Assembly: GCA_022841625.1 (NCBI GenBank)
Contig: JALHRD010000037.1
Span: forward strand, 1 to 47,463
Direction: 5' to 3'
DNA length: 47,463 bases
DNA from: Xanthobacteraceae bacterium
GTDB taxonomy: Bacteria; Pseudomonadota; Alphaproteobacteria; Rhizobiales; Xanthobacteraceae
Part shown: in pieces, positions 18,152-25,899 of the stretch
How positions within the stretch are numbered: the first letter of the stretch is position 1
Layout: each line of letters starts with the position of its first letter
Notes under the pieces: generated by a model
What the model saw: only the letters and a program-made list of their open reading frames with translations
Told to the model about the DNA's origin: nothing
Database searches by the model: none
Translations under genes and position numbers: made by a program

Positions 18152-18904
18152 CTATTTCTTCGCCGGCTCCTCATGGACCTTGCGCAGCACCGGCGCGGCG
18201 TCCGCCGACACCATGAAGCGAAGCATCGCGCGCGCTGCCTGCTGCTGCTTGGACACCGCCAAGATCGCCACGCTGTTAGGGCACGGCTTGTTCAGAAAGC
18301 CCGGCACCGGCCCGACATAATCGGTGCCCGGTGCGCCGACCATGATGTTGGTCTGCTGAATGCCCAATTCGAAATCGCCGCGCGCCAAAAAGAAAGTAAC
18401 CGGGCCGGAGCCGCCACCGGTGAGCTGAATCTTCGGCTTCAATTGCGGCGCGAGTCCAAGCTCCGCGATCCCTTGGGCGGCGTGCTGACCGCTGCAACCG
18501 CGCGAATAGCCGATCGACTTCGCATCCATCAGCGTCTTGATATAGGCGTCGACCGTGCTGATATCGGGTTTCGGCGCACCGGCGCGCACCGACACGCCGA
18601 GGCCGGCGAGCATGTAGGGCGTCGCAGTGCCGGCAACGATCCGGCCTTGCTTGGCAAAGCCCTCGATCGCCTCGGGGCCGCCGGCAACCAGATCGGCGGG
18701 CCCATTGGCGAGCCGCAGCTCCAATTCCTTGCCGGTATCCTGAACGACCGTGACCTTGTGGCCGCTCACCTGCGCAAACGCCACCGCCAGCGCATTGATC
18801 CCCGGCAGATTGCCCTGGCTCGCGACCACAGTGAGTTCGGCGGCTTGCGCCATGGCGCCCCACGACATGCAGGCAAGCATAATGCCGACCGCGCGCAGCT
18901 TCAT
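18152..18904 (-). CDS. ModA-like extracellular solute-binding protein (copy 1)
   Basis: A 250-residue exported protein, signal peptide ending near AQAAE (about residue 22), then LTVVASQGNLPGINALAVAFAQVSGHKV. It matches copy 2 over its whole length: SIGYSRGCSG against SIGYSKSGSG, FELGIQQTNIMVGAPGTDYVGPVPG against EIGMQQSNAIVPVAGAEYIGPLPG, and a shared C-terminus with P-x-L-R/H-L-R-K. It carries one cysteine in the ligand-loop position where copy 2 has serine. It follows the tartrate-dehydratase-like gene in the same direction (50 bases). Confidence 0.85.
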   Translation of the reverse strand: MKLRAVGIMLACMSWGAMAQAAELTVVASQGNLPGINALAVAFAQVSGHKVTVVQDTGKELELRLANGPADLVAGGPEAIEGFAKQGRIVAGTATPYMLAGLGVSVRAGAPKPDISTVDAYIKTLMDAKSIGYSRGCSGQHAAQGIAELGLAPQLKPKIQLTGGGSGPVTFFLARGDFELGIQQTNIMVGAPGTDYVGPVPGFLNKPCPNSVAILAVSKQQQAARAMLRFMVSADAAPVLRKVHEEPAKK

Positions 18905-18954
18905 GGCAACCTCCCCGATCGATCATTTTCGTTGCCGCAACTCTAATCGCTTTC

Positions 18955-20124
18955 CTAGCCCGCCACCAGTTCGCGCATGATGCGATAAAGCGCGGCCTGC
19001 CCTTCGAACCCGATGCCGGGCCGTTCCGACAAAGTGATAAAGCCGTCGGCGATGCGCGCATCGTCGGCAAAGCCGCCAAAATCGCCGAACACGCCGGGAT
19101 AGGATTCCGCGCCGCCGAGCCCGAAGCCGGCGGCGATCGCCAGCGACATTTGATTGCCGCCATGCGGAAACAACAGGCTGCGCGGCCAATCGTGCCGCGC
19201 CAGCATCGCCAGCGTGCGGGCATATTGCGCAATGCCATAGGCCTGCGGCGGATCGACCTGGATCACATCGCGCCGCGCCGGCGTGAGCCCGCCGAACCGC
19301 ACCAGGTTTTCAACATCCGGCGTCGAGAACAGATTCTCGCCGGTCGAGAGCGGACCGCCATAGACGCTGGCGATCTCGGCGAGCAGCGCAAAATCCAATG
19401 GATCGCACGGCTCCTCGAACCAGCGCAGCTTGAACGGCGCCAGCGCCTTGGCGTAGGCCAGCGCGTCGTCGCGGCCGAATTTGCAATTGGCATCGACCGC
19501 CAATTCGGCCTGCGGCGGCAGAATGCTCTTCACCGCCGCGACGCGCTTCACATCGTCGGCGAGCGGCAGGCCGCCGACTTTCATTTTCACCATGGTATAG
19601 CCGGCGTCGAGATGGCGGCGCATTTCGTCTTGCAGATCGCTAATGGTCTGGCCCGGCCAGTACCAGCCGCCGCCGACATAACAGAACACCTTGTCGACCG
19701 TGCGCCCGCCATTGAAGCGCTCCGCCAACAGGCGATGCAGCGGCTTGCCAGCGATCTTGGCCAGCGCGTCCCATACCGCGACCTCGATGGTGCCGATTGC
19801 AATCGAACGCTCGCTGTGGCCGCCGGCCTTCTCGCGCTGCATCATGCAGGCGAGAATTTTCTCGGGATCGAGCAGCCCGGCACCATCGAGCAGCGCCTCC
19901 GGCTTGGCGGCGCGGATGCGCGGAATGAAGCGTTCGCGCATTTGCGCGCCGCAGGCATAGCGGCCGGTGGAATTGAACGCGAAACCCGCGATCGGTTTGC
20001 CGTCGCGCACCACATCGGTAATGACCGCCACCACCGAGGTCGTCATTTCCGAAAAATCGAAACTGGAATTGGCGAGCTGCGATTTCAAGGGAATCGCAGT
20101 CTCGCGAATATCGACAATACGCAT
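18955..20124 (-). CDS. Enolase-superfamily dehydratase, D-tartrate dehydratase-like
   Basis: A 389-residue mandelate-racemase/muconate-lactonising-enzyme family protein. Compared with D-tartrate dehydratase of Bradyrhizobium, the opening MRIVDIRETAIPL, the strand FSEMTTSVVAVITDVVR, GGHSERSIAIGTIEVAVWDA and the C-terminal GIGFEGQAALY agree closely. The catalytic set is present: Lys182 in VKMKVGG, metal ligands Asp211 (DAN), Glu237 (FEEP) and Glu263 (TGENLFS), and His321 in FPHGGNQMS. It would dehydrate D-tartrate or a related hydroxyacid to an oxoacid (oxaloacetate from tartrate). Its gene begins three bases after the stop of a TctC receptor gene, which probably supplies the substrate. Confidence 0.88.
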   Translation of the reverse strand: MRIVDIRETAIPLKSQLANSSFDFSEMTTSVVAVITDVVRDGKPIAGFAFNSTGRYACGAQMRERFIPRIRAAKPEALLDGAGLLDPEKILACMMQREKAGGHSERSIAIGTIEVAVWDALAKIAGKPLHRLLAERFNGGRTVDKVFCYVGGGWYWPGQTISDLQDEMRRHLDAGYTMVKMKVGGLPLADDVKRVAAVKSILPPQAELAVDANCKFGRDDALAYAKALAPFKLRWFEEPCDPLDFALLAEIASVYGGPLSTGENLFSTPDVENLVRFGGLTPARRDVIQVDPPQAYGIAQYARTLAMLARHDWPRSLLFPHGGNQMSLAIAAGFGLGGAESYPGVFGDFGGFADDARIADGFITLSERPGIGFEGQAALYRIMRELVAG

Positions 20125-20127
20125 GGC

Positions 20128-21111
20128 CTATTGGGTCTTCTGAATTTTTGCGTCTTCGATCACTTTCGACCAGCGCGGCAGCTCCGTCTTGATCCAACCG
20201 CCGAATTCCGCCGGCGTGTTGGCGACGCGGCTGAAGCCAAGGAACGTCAACCGCTCGGCGACCTCGGGGGTCGCGGTGATCTTGGCGATTTCCTGTTGCA
20301 GCCGGTCGATCATCGGCTGCGGCGTGCCGGCGCGCATCAGCAGGCCGACCATGATCTCGACCTCCTGGCCGCCAACGCCGCCTTCGGCCATGGTCGGCAC
20401 GTCCGGGAACGATGGATGTCGCGTCGCCGCGGTCACCGCCAGCGCGCGCAGCTTGCCGGCCTTGACGTGCGGCGCGCCGGTCGGCAGCGCGTTGAAACTG
20501 ACCTGCACATGGCCGGCGACGGTTGCCTGGATCGCGGGGCCGCCGCCATTGAACGGCACATGCACGATGTCGAGCCCGAGCGGCAGACGGAACAATTCGC
20601 CGGCCAGATGTCCGGGCGTGCCGCGGCCCGACGAGGCGTAACTCAATTTGCCGGGATTGGCGCGCGCCATCGCGATGAATTCCTTGAGGTCCTGCGCCGG
20701 CACCGATGGCGTGACGGTCAAAAGATAGGGCGATGTCGCGATCCCGGTCACCGGCGCGAAATCCTTGATCGGGTCATAGGGGATCTTGGTGTAGAGCGAC
20801 GGATTGAAAATGAAACTGTTGCTGATGATCAGCGCCGTATAGCCATCCGCCGGTGCGCTGGCCGCCAGGGCGATGCCGATATTGCCGCCGGCGCCGCCGT
20901 GGTTCTCGATATAGAACTGCTGGCCGAGATTGTTGGTGAGATGCTGCGCGATCAAGCGCGCCACCACGTCGGTCGAGCCGCCCGGCGTGAACGGCACAAT
21001 CACCCGCACCGGCTTGTTCGGATAAGACTGCGCATTGGCGGCGCAGGGCACGAGCGCGACCCACAACACGGCAATCGCGGCCGCCAAGCCGCTACGGCAA
21101 GACCGACCCAT
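20128..21111 (-). CDS. TctC/Bug family periplasmic substrate-binding protein
   Basis: A 327-residue exported receptor beginning MGRSCRSGLAAAIAVLWVAL, signal peptide ending near ANAQ (about residue 27). SYPNKPVRVIVPFTPGGSTD, ENHGGAGGNIGIALAA, GRGTPGHLAGELF and VPFNGGGPAIQA are classic Bug motifs. The start at 21111 is preceded by GGAGGA. It leads the operon with the tartrate-dehydratase-like gene, only three bases apart, so a tartrate-like dicarboxylate is the best-guess ligand. No TctAB permease is present. The upstream region carries repeated octamers (21180-21331). Confidence 0.9.
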   Translation of the reverse strand: MGRSCRSGLAAAIAVLWVALVPCAANAQSYPNKPVRVIVPFTPGGSTDVVARLIAQHLTNNLGQQFYIENHGGAGGNIGIALAASAPADGYTALIISNSFIFNPSLYTKIPYDPIKDFAPVTGIATSPYLLTVTPSVPAQDLKEFIAMARANPGKLSYASSGRGTPGHLAGELFRLPLGLDIVHVPFNGGGPAIQATVAGHVQVSFNALPTGAPHVKAGKLRALAVTAATRHPSFPDVPTMAEGGVGGQEVEIMVGLLMRAGTPQPMIDRLQQEIAKITATPEVAERLTFLGFSRVANTPAEFGGWIKTELPRWSKVIEDAKIQKTQ

Positions 21112-21179
21112 GACCGTCCTCCCCTGCCGCCGATCGCGGCTTGTTGCGGCCATCATAACGCGGATGCCGGTCGTCATCA

Positions 21180-21331
21180 TCTTACACTCTTACACCGTCA
21201 AAACCGCACTGTAAGACCACCTTTCGGGAATAATCCATTCGCTTTATCAAAGACTTGGTCGATTTTTCTTACAGTCTTACAGCGAATCGCAGCATCATTT
21301 GCAGGATGCGATCTTGCTGCGGGCTGTAAGA
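21180..21331 (-). promoter_or_regulatory. Cluster of TCTTACAS octamers upstream of the TctC operon
   Basis: TCTTACAC occurs twice back to back at 21180-21195 and TCTTACAG twice back to back at 21267-21282. The reverse complement CTGTAAGA occurs at 21209-21216 and 21324-21331. Each tandem pair is thus followed at some distance by one inverted copy. The first group lies about 70 bases from the start codon of the operon, where a regulator would act. The regulator is unknown. Confidence 0.6.
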
Positions 21332-21767
21332 TCGAAAAACATGGAATTCACTTTCATCTTCAGATGCTTGGATCGGCGATCTTACTGAAAGAACGTTTTT
21401 TCTGCGCAGGGCGCGGAACGCGCCGTAGTCATTGCCGGGCGCCGCGAAGCGGCGCACCCTTGGCGGACAGAACGCGGAAACCCTTGCACAACAATGCGGT
21501 GAGTCAATGAAACGGTGCGCCATGCTGTGGACGTGCAAGCACCGGCTCGGTGCATAACCTTCCGCTGCGGACGTCACTGATGCATGAGAACCGCCGATGG
21601 CAAGCGGCTAACGTTGACGTCGTGCGCTATCAACAAAAATCGCACGGCGGAACGAGCAGCGAAGGCAACGGCAGCCGGCGGGGACAATCATTTTGGGCCG
21701 TGCACTCATAAATTGGCTTGATCGATCCGGCCGACGCCCGCTTATCCCCCAAGAGCGGCGCAAGAGC

Positions 21768-21807
21768 GGACATCGCGCCACCGCCGCTTTGGGCCAGGAA
21801 CGGACTC
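21768..21807 (+). repeat. 40-bp direct repeat, copy 1
   Basis: GGACATCGCGCCACCGC at the start and GGGCCAGGAACGGACTC at the end; identical to 24276-24315 except for one base (C here, A there). The two copies, in the same orientation, enclose the LysR-TctC module and the LysR remnant. Similar sequence is, from memory, dispersed widely in Bradyrhizobium-like genomes. Confidence 0.85.
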
Positions 21808-21836
21808 CCACGGAATCTGACCTCGGTTTTAATCAG

Positions 21837-22772
21837 CTAGGGTTTCGCCAGCGGCTTCGTGAGGGCGCGCACGCGTTCGATGAAGAGCTGCGCGAGCGGG
21901 CTTAGCTCGCGATTTTTCAAAGTGATGATCGCGACCGGGTGTCGTGTATTGAGCAGTTCGACCGGCAGCGGCCGGAGAAAGGGGTGCCGGCGAGGCAGCC
22001 TGAGCGAGAACCTGGGGACCGCCGTGAGATAGCGCCCGGTCGCGAGCAGCTCGCTGCGGAGCGTAGGTGAGGCGGACGACACCGTCAGTCGTGGCGGCAC
22101 AAGCCCGCTCGCTTGAAAAGCGTTCGTCACAAGCGAACCGAAATAATTTTCGAGTGGCTGCTGAACCCAGCGCTCGGCCACCAGTTCCGCAAGGTCAATC
22201 TTGCGCCGACGAAGCAACGGATTCGTCGCTCCAGTGGCCACGACCAAAGAATCATGGAATAGAATTTCAGTCGAATGATCCTCGGCAACCGGGCTGGTTA
22301 CTCGCGAGATCGTAAGCTCGATGTTGCGATCGGTGACTTTGCGGCACAAGTCAAATGTGTCGCCGGTAACTACATGAAAGACCATCCGTGAATATTGCCG
22401 CGAAAGCCGGTCGACGACCGGCGCAACAATGGCGGCGGAAATAGGCTCGGTCGCACCGATCCGCAGCTCCCCCGCGGTAGGATCGGCGAGAAACTCGATG
22501 TCCTGCACGCCCTGGCGCAATTCGTTGAACAGCACGACGCCGCGCTTGGCGAGAGCGAGGCCATAGGCCGTCGGCTCGACTCCCCGATGCGAGCGGTCGA
22601 GCAGGTGCACGCCGAGCGTATGTTCCAAATCGGCGACGGCCTTTGAGACGGCCGGCTGGGACATGTTGAGACGGCTGGCCGCCCTCCCCATGCTCTTTGC
22701 GGCAATCACGGCCATCAGAATATCAAGGTCACGCAATTTGAGCCGGCGTTTGACGCGATCGTCCCACGGCAT
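21837..22772 (-). CDS. LysR-family transcriptional regulator
   Basis: A 311-residue LysR-type regulator. The winged helix-turn-helix is in residues ~12-70 (LRDLDILMAVIAAKSMGRAASRLNMSQPAVSKAVADLE), followed by the effector domain starting around GELRIGATEPISAAIVAPVV. It is divergent from a TctC receptor gene 120 bases away and probably controls it in response to the receptor's ligand. The ATG at 22772 is chosen; a GTG nine bases earlier is possible and neither has a clear ribosome-binding site. Its C-terminus is echoed by a remnant at 24029-24135. Confidence 0.9.
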   Translation of the reverse strand: MPWDDRVKRRLKLRDLDILMAVIAAKSMGRAASRLNMSQPAVSKAVADLEHTLGVHLLDRSHRGVEPTAYGLALAKRGVVLFNELRQGVQDIEFLADPTAGELRIGATEPISAAIVAPVVDRLSRQYSRMVFHVVTGDTFDLCRKVTDRNIELTISRVTSPVAEDHSTEILFHDSLVVATGATNPLLRRRKIDLAELVAERWVQQPLENYFGSLVTNAFQASGLVPPRLTVSSASPTLRSELLATGRYLTAVPRFSLRLPRRHPFLRPLPVELLNTRHPVAIITLKNRELSPLAQLFIERVRALTKPLAKP

Positions 22773-22895
22773 GGCGAGCACCCATTCGGAATCACTATGA
22801 CCTTATCCGATGTTGTTATTATCCAGTTATGATTGGTCGGGATAGGTTCGATTTGAGCTGGTTCGCAGCGATAATCAGGGATGGAGCTTTGAGCC
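22773..22895. promoter_or_regulatory. Divergent LysR/TctC promoter region
   Basis: An AT-richer 120-base gap between divergent genes. TATCCGA near 22805 and TCGGGATA near 22838 form an imperfect inverted pair around TTGTTATTATCCAGTTATG, the right place and style for LysR binding. Not a proven site. Confidence 0.4.
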
Positions 22896-23876
22896 ATGAA
22901 CAGACGCAGTTTTCTAGCGACGGCGACGGCGATGGCGTTCGCCGGCAGCCTCGGCGCTTCGATCTCGGCCTTTGCGCAATCAAACCCGTCGCGGCCGATC
23001 CGCATGATCGTCCCATTGGCGCCGGGCGGAGCGACCGACCCCTACGCGCGTCTGATCTCGGATCAAATGATGAAAACGCTCGGCCGCGTCATCATTGTCG
23101 AGCACAAACCGGGTGGGAACGGAAACATAGGGAGCCAGTTCGTCGTCAACGCACCGGCGGACGGCGAGTTGATCCTGGTCGCCACTCAATCGATCACTGA
23201 GATCAATCCTAGCGCGTTCAGAGATCCGAAATGGACGTTGAACGATTTCATCCCACTCATCCGGGGCGTTACGGCCCCGCTGGTGCTGGTCACGCATCCC
23301 AGCGTGCCAGCGAAGACGCTCACCGAACTCGTGGCCTGGATCAAGAAAAATCCCGGCAAGCTAAGTTACTCGTCTTTCTCCGCCGGAACGCCGTCTCACT
23401 TCTTTGGCTTCCAGTTGAACCAACGCTTCGATCTCGATCTCGTTCACGTGCCGTCCCGCGGGGCCGGCGCGCAGGTAACCGACCTGATGGCCGGACACGT
23501 CCTCTTCGGCTTTACCCAAATGCAGGCAGCGCTGCCGCTTATCGCAGACGGAAAGCTCAACGCCATCGCCGTCACCAGCGCGGCACGGTCGCGTTTCCTG
23601 CCGAACGTCCCGACCTTCGCGGAATTGGACCATCCCGAATTCACGGCCACCATCTGGTTCGGCCTCATGGTACGGGCCGGGACGCCACCTGCGGTGCTGA
23701 CGAGCCTCTTGAACGCAGCCAAAGCTGCCAATGCCGATCCGGGCGTGAAGGCAAAGCTCGAAGCGCAGGGCTTCGATATGTCGGGCCAGACCGGCCCGGA
23801 ATTCGCCGCCGATATCAAGGCGCAGGCCGAGCGGTGGGCGCGGCTGGTCAAGGCCGCCGGCTTCAAAGCTGATTGA
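22896..23876 (+). CDS. TctC/Bug family periplasmic substrate-binding protein
   Basis: A 326-residue exported receptor. The N-terminus MNRRSFLATATAMAFAGSLG carries a twin-arginine-like motif (NRRSFL), so it may be exported folded by the Tat route, unlike the other TctC proteins here. SRPIRMIVPLAPGGATDPYA, EHKPGGNGNIGSQFV, SAGTPSHFFGFQL and VPSRGAGAQVTDL are family motifs. It is divergent from a LysR gene that probably regulates it. The ligand is unknown and no TctAB genes are present. Confidence 0.9.
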   Translation: MNRRSFLATATAMAFAGSLGASISAFAQSNPSRPIRMIVPLAPGGATDPYARLISDQMMKTLGRVIIVEHKPGGNGNIGSQFVVNAPADGELILVATQSITEINPSAFRDPKWTLNDFIPLIRGVTAPLVLVTHPSVPAKTLTELVAWIKKNPGKLSYSSFSAGTPSHFFGFQLNQRFDLDLVHVPSRGAGAQVTDLMAGHVLFGFTQMQAALPLIADGKLNAIAVTSAARSRFLPNVPTFAELDHPEFTATIWFGLMVRAGTPPAVLTSLLNAAKAANADPGVKAKLEAQGFDMSGQTGPEFAADIKAQAERWARLVKAAGFKAD

Positions 23877-23921
23877 GCCTGCAGCGCTTACCGGTGTGTG
23901 AGGACCGCTCCGGGTCAGGCT

Positions 23922-23940
23922 CAACAAAACTCAAAGTGAG
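23922..23940 (+). repeat. 19-bp direct repeat, copy 1
   Basis: CAACAAAACTCAAAGTGAG, identical to 25706-25724. Likeness extends 10 bases upstream (GGGTCA in both). With copy 2 it encloses the LysR remnant and the lower-GC metallophosphoesterase gene. Confidence 0.85.
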
Positions 23941-24028
23941 TATTTGTCGTCGGCTTGACCCCCGTTAGCGACAGGATCGCAGACATTCTGGTTTCGTCGG
24001 TCCGGCACATGACCTGACGTCTTCAGCG

Positions 24029-24135
24029 TCAGACTACGGTTCTTGCCAGCGGTTTGATAATGGTGCGCACCCGCTCGCAAAACATCTCCGCGAGGGGACT
24101 AAGTTGGCGGTTCTTCAAGGTTCGGATCGCAACCG
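24029..24135 (-). pseudogene. Remnant of a LysR regulator C-terminus
   Basis: The minus-strand frame ending at 24029 reads VAIRTLKNRQLSPLAEMF and on to ERVRTIIKPLART. It matches the last residues of the intact LysR at 21837 (VAIITLKNRELSPLAQLF, ERVRALTKPLAKP) at 22 of 32 positions. Upstream of the valine the frame runs into an inverted-repeat element, so the rest of the gene is gone. The divergence suggests an old paralogue, not a fresh duplication. Confidence 0.75.
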
Positions 24136-24271
24136 TAACGGTGACAGTGCACTCAATTGCTTGCTTCCCGCCTTGGGTGTCGATGCGCGCATGGCCACGC
24201 ACCACCCGAATGCGGGTCACCAGCGATCACGACGGAGGTAGACAGGGATTAAGTGCACCGTCACCGTAATT
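24133..24271. repeat. Inverted-repeat element (palindromic mobile-like unit)
   Basis: The left arm GTAACGGTGACAGTGCACT (24135-24153) and the right arm AGTGCACCGTCACCGTAA (24254-24271) are inverted copies with about two differences, around 100 bases of spacer. The end sequence is reminiscent of elements tied to IS200-like (RAYT) transposases, but no transposase lies here. It truncates the LysR remnant. Confidence 0.6.
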
Positions 24272-24275
24272 CCGG

Positions 24276-24315
24276 ACATCGCGCCACCGCAGCTTTGGGC
24301 CAGGAACGGACTCTT
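24276..24315 (+). repeat. 40-bp direct repeat, copy 2
   Basis: Same as 21768-21807 with one base different and in the same orientation. It begins only four bases past the inverted-repeat element. Confidence 0.85.
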
Positions 24316-24396
24316 GCACCGCAGCAAGTAGCTTTGTTATTCAATCCCCCCATCGGCGCTGGACTGCAAGGTCAATGACACAGCCCAGAAAGAAAG

Positions 24397-24416
24397 ACCG
24401 CCGCGAGGCGGTCTCT
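24397..24416 (-). terminator. Intrinsic terminator of the metallophosphoesterase gene
   Basis: An 8-bp stem (AGACCGCC with GGCGGTCT) and GCGA loop, followed on the minus strand by a T-rich TTTCTTTC run. It sits 53 bases past the stop codon of the metallophosphoesterase gene. Confidence 0.7.
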
Positions 24417-24469
24417 CCGAAATCCGATCAGGCGTTTCGATCAGGCGGCTGCGAAAAGCGGTCGCAGCA

Positions 24470-25495
24470 CTACTGTCGCTTAGGTACATTTGCCGTCACG
24501 ATCCGGGGGCTAAATGCGAATACGTTTGGATTAGTCGGGTCCACAGTTACATGCAGCCAATGATGGTTTGGGGTGCCGATGGTCTCGACGCGCAAAAAGT
24601 TCTCGATAGCTGGCTCGCCGGGCGTTCCTTGCTTTGGTCGCTGATGAAATGGGTTATCTATCCGAAAATAGTGCGTATCGCCGTGAACAAGGACCACAGG
24701 TTTACCGAACGCCCTAACTTCCTTCTCCACTGATCCGCGTATTTCCGCAAAGCCGCTTGGATTCTGTTCTGGTGCAGACGGCGGATAAGCAGGAAAGATA
24801 TTTGCCTGCGTAATGATCATAACGGCGCGACTGCTATTGCTTGATGCGTGTGCAAAGCCTTCTCGCAACCACGTCAAGTTTGCTTTGGTTCGCTCTACAT
24901 ATTCTTCGTCGGCTTCGGGGGTGCGTCCAAGGCCGTTGTTGCTGCCAACCACGTGTATGGTGATGAATGTCACTCCCGCAATATCCCATCGCGCGTTCTC
25001 TCGATATTTAGCAAAAATCGGATCGGTACTTCGGCTCTGGCGCACAAGCGACATTTTCTTTTTGCCAAGGCTTTGCTCGTCAGCGAAAAACACAGAGCGC
25101 AACTTCGCGAGCCGCTCAAAGGGATTGCCTCCTTTGATGCCTTGTTTGTCATGGCAGTCCGTCCATTCGTTATCGCCTGGCGTATAGATCATCGGATGGA
25201 TTGAAGCATTGAACTGCGAAAGCCGCTTAGCGACCATTTCATCTGTGCATCCGAAAATTGGTCGCGAAAGATCGCCGACGTGTGCCACAAATGAGAGTGA
25301 CGGATCTCTGTTCAGATCAGCGAAGACGTTGTCCACCCAAGGCTCGTGCTCTGAAAAATAACCTAGGTCTCCGATGAGGCCGAACGTGAACCGCTGCTCT
25401 TGAGCAGTCGGGCGTTGGGCCACACACAATGCGGTGAAAAAAACCGCGATCACAGCGATGATCGTGCTGCCTCGAATACGACAAAACTTTTCCAT
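24470..25495 (-). CDS. Exported calcineurin-like metallophosphoesterase
   Basis: A 341-residue exported protein starting MEKFCRIRGSTIIAVIAVFF, with a signal peptide to about residue 30. The metallophosphoesterase metal-binding motifs are seen in order: GLIGDLGYF, FVAHVGDLSRP, YTPGDNEWTDC and, near the C-terminus, VLVHGDTHYF. It would hydrolyse a phosphoester in the periplasm or outside; substrate unknown. GGGGGAG before 25495 fixes the start. GC content near 50% is clearly lower than its neighbours, and 19-bp direct repeats lie on both sides, so it is probably acquired by transfer. Confidence 0.85.
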   Translation of the reverse strand: MEKFCRIRGSTIIAVIAVFFTALCVAQRPTAQEQRFTFGLIGDLGYFSEHEPWVDNVFADLNRDPSLSFVAHVGDLSRPIFGCTDEMVAKRLSQFNASIHPMIYTPGDNEWTDCHDKQGIKGGNPFERLAKLRSVFFADEQSLGKKKMSLVRQSRSTDPIFAKYRENARWDIAGVTFITIHVVGSNNGLGRTPEADEEYVERTKANLTWLREGFAHASSNSSRAVMIITQANIFPAYPPSAPEQNPSGFAEIRGSVEKEVRAFGKPVVLVHGDTHYFRIDNPFHQRPKQGTPGEPAIENFLRVETIGTPNHHWLHVTVDPTNPNVFAFSPRIVTANVPKRQ

Positions 25496-25705
25496 TCGTC
25501 TCCCCCTAGCGATAACGGGCCTCCCGGGGGATACCCCAGACGGCGTCTGCTCGTGAAATACTCGCCTTTTGCCGGCCTTCTCGCAAGATAGCCACGAGGT
25601 TCGGCGAACGTCGTCTGTTCGACAAGTCACCCAGTTTGCAAGGCTGGCCGAACGAGTTTTTGCAGTGCAGCAATTGGCATCTTGAGAGTCGGTGTGGGTC
25701 ACGAC

Positions 25706-25724
25706 CAACAAAACTCAAAGTGAG
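25706..25724 (+). repeat. 19-bp direct repeat, copy 2
   Basis: Identical to 23922-23940. It is followed by CATAGCAGGTCCGCTTTCGG, which resembles, from memory, a repeat family scattered in Bradyrhizobium-like genomes. Confidence 0.85.
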
Positions 25725-25899
25725 CATAGCAGGTCCGCTTTCGGGTGCATCGCGACCCGTTGAGCCTGGCTGCCGAGCCGTGAAACAAGACCCTCACTGA
25801 AGGGTTCATTCTGCTGACGTCCGATGCCGACGGCTTGCGGCGAAGCGCGCGCCGGGCGGGATCCACGACCTGTATCATCCGCAAACGACGCTGGATTTA

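Larger units (their letters stand above)
21112..21836. other. Intergenic control region with octamers and repeat
   Basis: About 725 bases between the TctC operon and the LysR gene. I see no gene in it. The half near the operon holds the octamer cluster (21180-21331), a further near match TCTTACTG at 21380-21387 and AT-rich stretches fit for a promoter; the other half holds a 40-bp repeat copy at 21768-21807. Short open frames here have no family likeness or ribosome-binding sites. Confidence 0.55.
23877..24469. other. Gap with repeats and a gene remnant
   Basis: About 590 bases without an intact gene: a 19-bp repeat (23922-23940), a LysR C-terminal remnant (24029-24135), an inverted-repeat element (24133-24271), a 40-bp repeat (24276-24315) and a terminator hairpin (24397-24416). 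This layering of repeats marks it as a site of repeated insertion or recombination. Confidence 0.7.

Noticed and set aside
17353-18904. Molybdate ABC transporter
   Set aside because: The two binding proteins are ModA-like, but there is no permease, ATPase or molybdate regulator nearby, and the context is carboxylate metabolism.
19150-21510. 786-residue plus-strand frame over the dehydratase and TctC genes
   Set aside because: It spans two genes with firm motifs on the other strand and has a shadow-type composition rich in Arg, His and Gly.
21269-21577. 102-residue minus-strand open frame in the TctC-LysR gap
   Set aside because: No ribosome-binding site or family likeness, and it covers the octamer control region.
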